Shown: positions 5,056-6,465 of the stretch, one piece after another
How positions within the stretch are numbered: the stretch's first letter is position 1
How the letters are laid out: every line of letters begins with the position of its first letter
Origin: Christensenella sp. UBA6406
GTDB taxonomy: Bacteria; Bacillota; Clostridia; Christensenellales; UBA1242
Length of the DNA stretch: 6,465 nt
Direction of reading: 5' to 3'
Assembly: GCA_002438625.1 (NCBI GenBank)
Contig: DJPS01000017.1
Location: 1 to 6,465, forward strand
The notes under the pieces: model-generated
What the model was told of the DNA's origin: nothing
The model's input: only the letters and a program-made list of their open reading frames with translations
Databases searched by the model: none
Program-made: the position numbers and the translations under genes

Positions 5056-5586
5056 AAACTGCTTAATTATTTCCAAAATTTTTGATTTATAAACAATTTC
5101 ATTTGAATTTCCATAATTTGAATTATAATAACATAGTGGCGGAAAAAGCACGCACCACCAATTATCTCCCTTGCCTTCACCTAATGTTACAGTTATTCCA
5201 TCATACTCACCACTTTCAACAACATATTCGCCATATGCCCTAGATGGGAAAAACTCTCGCCCCACATTTATAGTTGCATCATAATTTAACCCCCTTAAAG
5301 AAAGCACACTATTTGCAATATATTTTAAATTATCTAAATTATCATTTATAATTTTTTGCACATCTTCCTTACATTCACAATTTGCAAGCATTGGCGTTAA
5401 AAAAGATGAAAATTTATCTTTTATTTCATATTTAATTTGACTATCAATGCTTTCATTGCTATTTGCAACAATATGTATCCTAAACAACTCACTGCCACTT
5501 CCACTTTCTTCCGTAGTAAAACCACTAAACAAAACAACTCCACCCATTAGCAAAACCACACAAATTATAGCAATTAATTTTTTCAT
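5044..5586 (-). CDS. spoIIR: Stage II sporulation protein R (SpoIIR)
   Basis: SpoIIR is made in the forespore and exported into the intermembrane space. There it activates the SpoIIGA protease that processes pro-sigma-E in the mother cell. The product has a short basic start and hydrophobic segment (residues 4-22) serving as signal peptide or anchor. Family landmarks follow: RIHIVANSN (36-44), the NVGREFFPSRAYGEY region (107-121), SGEYDGITVTLGEGKG (125-140), and the hallmark NWWCVLFPPLC (142-152). After that motif it has only 28 more residues, and at 180 residues it is shorter than the 224-residue Bacillus subtilis protein, so the C-terminal part is reduced. The ATG at 5586 has a purine-rich site (AGGTGGAG) about 5 nt upstream. 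The family is normally under sigma-F. A GTATG and a GTCAATAAT sequence upstream vaguely resemble sigma-F elements but are not persuasive. sleB follows 119 nt downstream on the same strand. Confidence 0.94.
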   Translation of the reverse strand: MKKLIAIICVVLLMGGVVLFSGFTTEESGSGSELFRIHIVANSNESIDSQIKYEIKDKFSSFLTPMLANCECKEDVQKIINDNLDNLKYIANSVLSLRGLNYDATINVGREFFPSRAYGEYVVESGEYDGITVTLGEGKGDNWWCVLFPPLCYYNSNYGNSNEIVYKSKILEIIKQFFEK

Positions 5587-5663
5587 ATTTTCTCCACCTA
5601 AATTTTCTTACAAAAAGATTATTGACACTTAATGCATATTTAAACATACAATTTAAGCAAAAC

Positions 5664-5693
5664 AAAAAAGACATTGAAACTAAAAAATTTCAA
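5664..5693 (-). terminator. Probable intrinsic terminator of the TasA-like gene
   Basis: On the minus strand TTGAAA (5688-5693) pairs with TTTCAA (5674-5679) across an 8-nt loop. The stem is extended by wobble pairs (GGTG with TGTC), and a run of six Ts followed by GTTTT comes next. It lies about 65 nt after the stop of the TasA-like gene and before spoIIR, which suggests separate transcription units. Confidence 0.55.
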
Positions 5694-5758
5694 CACCTTT
5701 CGCTCTCTTTTCTCTTTTATTAAATTTACAATTAAAGCAATATGCTACCTATTAAATT

Positions 5759-6465
5759 TTAAACAATGCTATTAAAAATATTCTTAACTTCATCAGCCAA
5801 AGTTGAACTCACATGAGCAGATTGAATTGCTTGACACACAATGTTAAACCTAAAAGTTAAACCACTTTGCACATTTGTGTATGTTGTTCCATTAACTTCC
5901 ACTGTGTTGCTTAAATTCTTTGGAAATGTAACGCTTTTTAAGAAATGAGCCGTTTCGCCCGCTGCAACTGGTTGCAAATTCTTGCTTGATGAACTTTCAG
6001 TTGCCTTTGTAACCAAATAATAATAATCATCCACTTTAACCCAAACACACGAAACGCTGCTCAATGAATTTTCACAAAAAGCCAAAACAATATTTGTGTC
6101 TAAATTACTCCCTATTGTTAAGCCGTTCATAAACTCTTCAACTTGTGCCATATTTCCATCTGTAACATTTTCACATTCAATTCCTATTTTCACTCTTAAA
6201 TAACAAGGCAAAGATTCTGTTGTAGGTTTAAATGAAACTAAACTAGTTGTATTGTTTGGTTTATTGCTCATATCACTATTCGCATTCTTCGTTTCTCCTG
6301 GAATTACAGCACCCAAACTAACTTTGGCAGCATTGCTACCTTCCGTTATTTCAATTTTTCCAAATGACAATGTTTGTGGTTCTGTTGTAACAGAATGACT
6401 AAAAAAGGCAAGAGAATAACCTGTTCCAACAGCAATCGCAACCACTGCCAAAACACAAACGCAAT
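5759..6465 (-). CDS. TasA/camelysin-like exported protein with SipW-type signal peptide (5' end outside window)
   Basis: The frame is open to the right edge, so the true start lies outside the window. The first in-window start-like codon is a TTG at 6451 within the signal sequence, and I number residues from it. A hydrophobic stretch (AVVAIAVGTG) leads into YSLAFFSHSV (12-21). This matches the SipW-dependent class of signal peptides, in which a G-T/G-x-AFF-S/T-D/N pattern marks the cleavage region. TLSFGKIEI (27-35) and VSLGAVIPGET (44-54) correspond to the TasA pattern of a G-T/K-hydrophobic strand followed by L-x-x-x-x-PGD. A C-terminal strand, LTFRFNIVCQAIQSA (198-212), matches the IKLQFSFEATQ-type ending. 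TasA proteins form matrix or spore-associated fibres and camelysin is a surface protease, but function here is not determined. His19 replaces the usual Asp/Asn after FFS. A sipW-like peptidase gene would be expected upstream, outside the window. Confidence 0.75.
   Translation of the reverse strand, partial: CVCVLAVVAIAVGTGYSLAFFSHSVTTEPQTLSFGKIEITEGSNAAKVSLGAVIPGETKNANSDMSNKPNNTTSLVSFKPTTESLPCYLRVKIGIECENVTDGNMAQVEEFMNGLTIGSNLDTNIVLAFCENSLSSVSCVWVKVDDYYYLVTKATESSSSKNLQPVAAGETAHFLKSVTFPKNLSNTVEVNGTTYTNVQSGLTFRFNIVCQAIQSAHVSSTLADEVKNIFNSIV

Noticed and set aside
5622..5650. Plus-strand TTGACA with CATACA 17 nt downstream, as a promoter.
   Set aside because: The -10 is poor and no plus-strand gene follows.
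5599..5656. Possible sigma-F promoter for spoIIR (GTATG and GTCAATAAT on the minus strand).
   Set aside because: The spacing is 18 nt and the second G of the -10 element is missing. The match is too weak to call despite the biological expectation.
1..6465. CRISPR array, tRNA or rRNA gene, insertion sequence, prophage or defence locus.
   Set aside because: No spaced direct repeats, tRNA-like cloverleaf, transposase or integrase sequence, or terminal inverted repeats were seen on either strand.

Overview
The window is strongly AT-rich and carries a sporulation and germination gene set (spoIIR, sleB, ypeB) together with a TasA-like exported protein and an L-lactate dehydrogenase. This points to an endospore-forming member of the Firmicutes, most likely an anaerobic fermentative Clostridia-type organism. 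That placement is inferred from gene content and base composition; the window contains no rRNA or other marker gene.

Layout from left to right. Bases 1-500 belong to the minus strand. A gene begins at base 20 and runs off the left edge, behind a good sigma-A promoter (188-216) and a leader of about 160 nt. A 54-residue charged ORF (330-494) has its own near-consensus promoter (534-561). The two promoters share an identical 16-nt block covering the extended -10. Bases 659-2530 carry three plus-strand genes: a small protein resembling the HicB fold (659-985), L-lactate dehydrogenase (1122-2036), and a two-helix membrane protein with a CxxC pair (2177-2530). A bidirectional terminator at 2626-2660 separates these from the minus-strand block that fills the rest. 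Read in transcription order, that block is the TasA/camelysin-like protein (5' end outside the window), a terminator, spoIIR, sleB and ypeB.

How the genes work together. SpoIIR is the forespore signal that triggers processing of pro-sigma-E in the mother cell. SleB is a spore-cortex lytic enzyme that acts at germination, and YpeB is the partner it needs for stability. The sleB-ypeB pair has the conserved order with a gap of about 23 nt and is very probably one operon. spoIIR lies 119 nt upstream on the same strand, so early forespore signalling and the germination machinery sit side by side. The TasA-like protein is separated from spoIIR by a probable terminator and is likely its own unit. 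The lactate dehydrogenase keeps its catalytic residues but lacks both residues that form the fructose-1,6-bisphosphate site in allosteric bacterial enzymes.

I did not find a clearly new multi-gene system. The points most worth following up are the orphan HicB-like protein, the short ORF with a strong promoter, the 60-residue polar extension on YpeB, and the predicted non-allosteric LDH.
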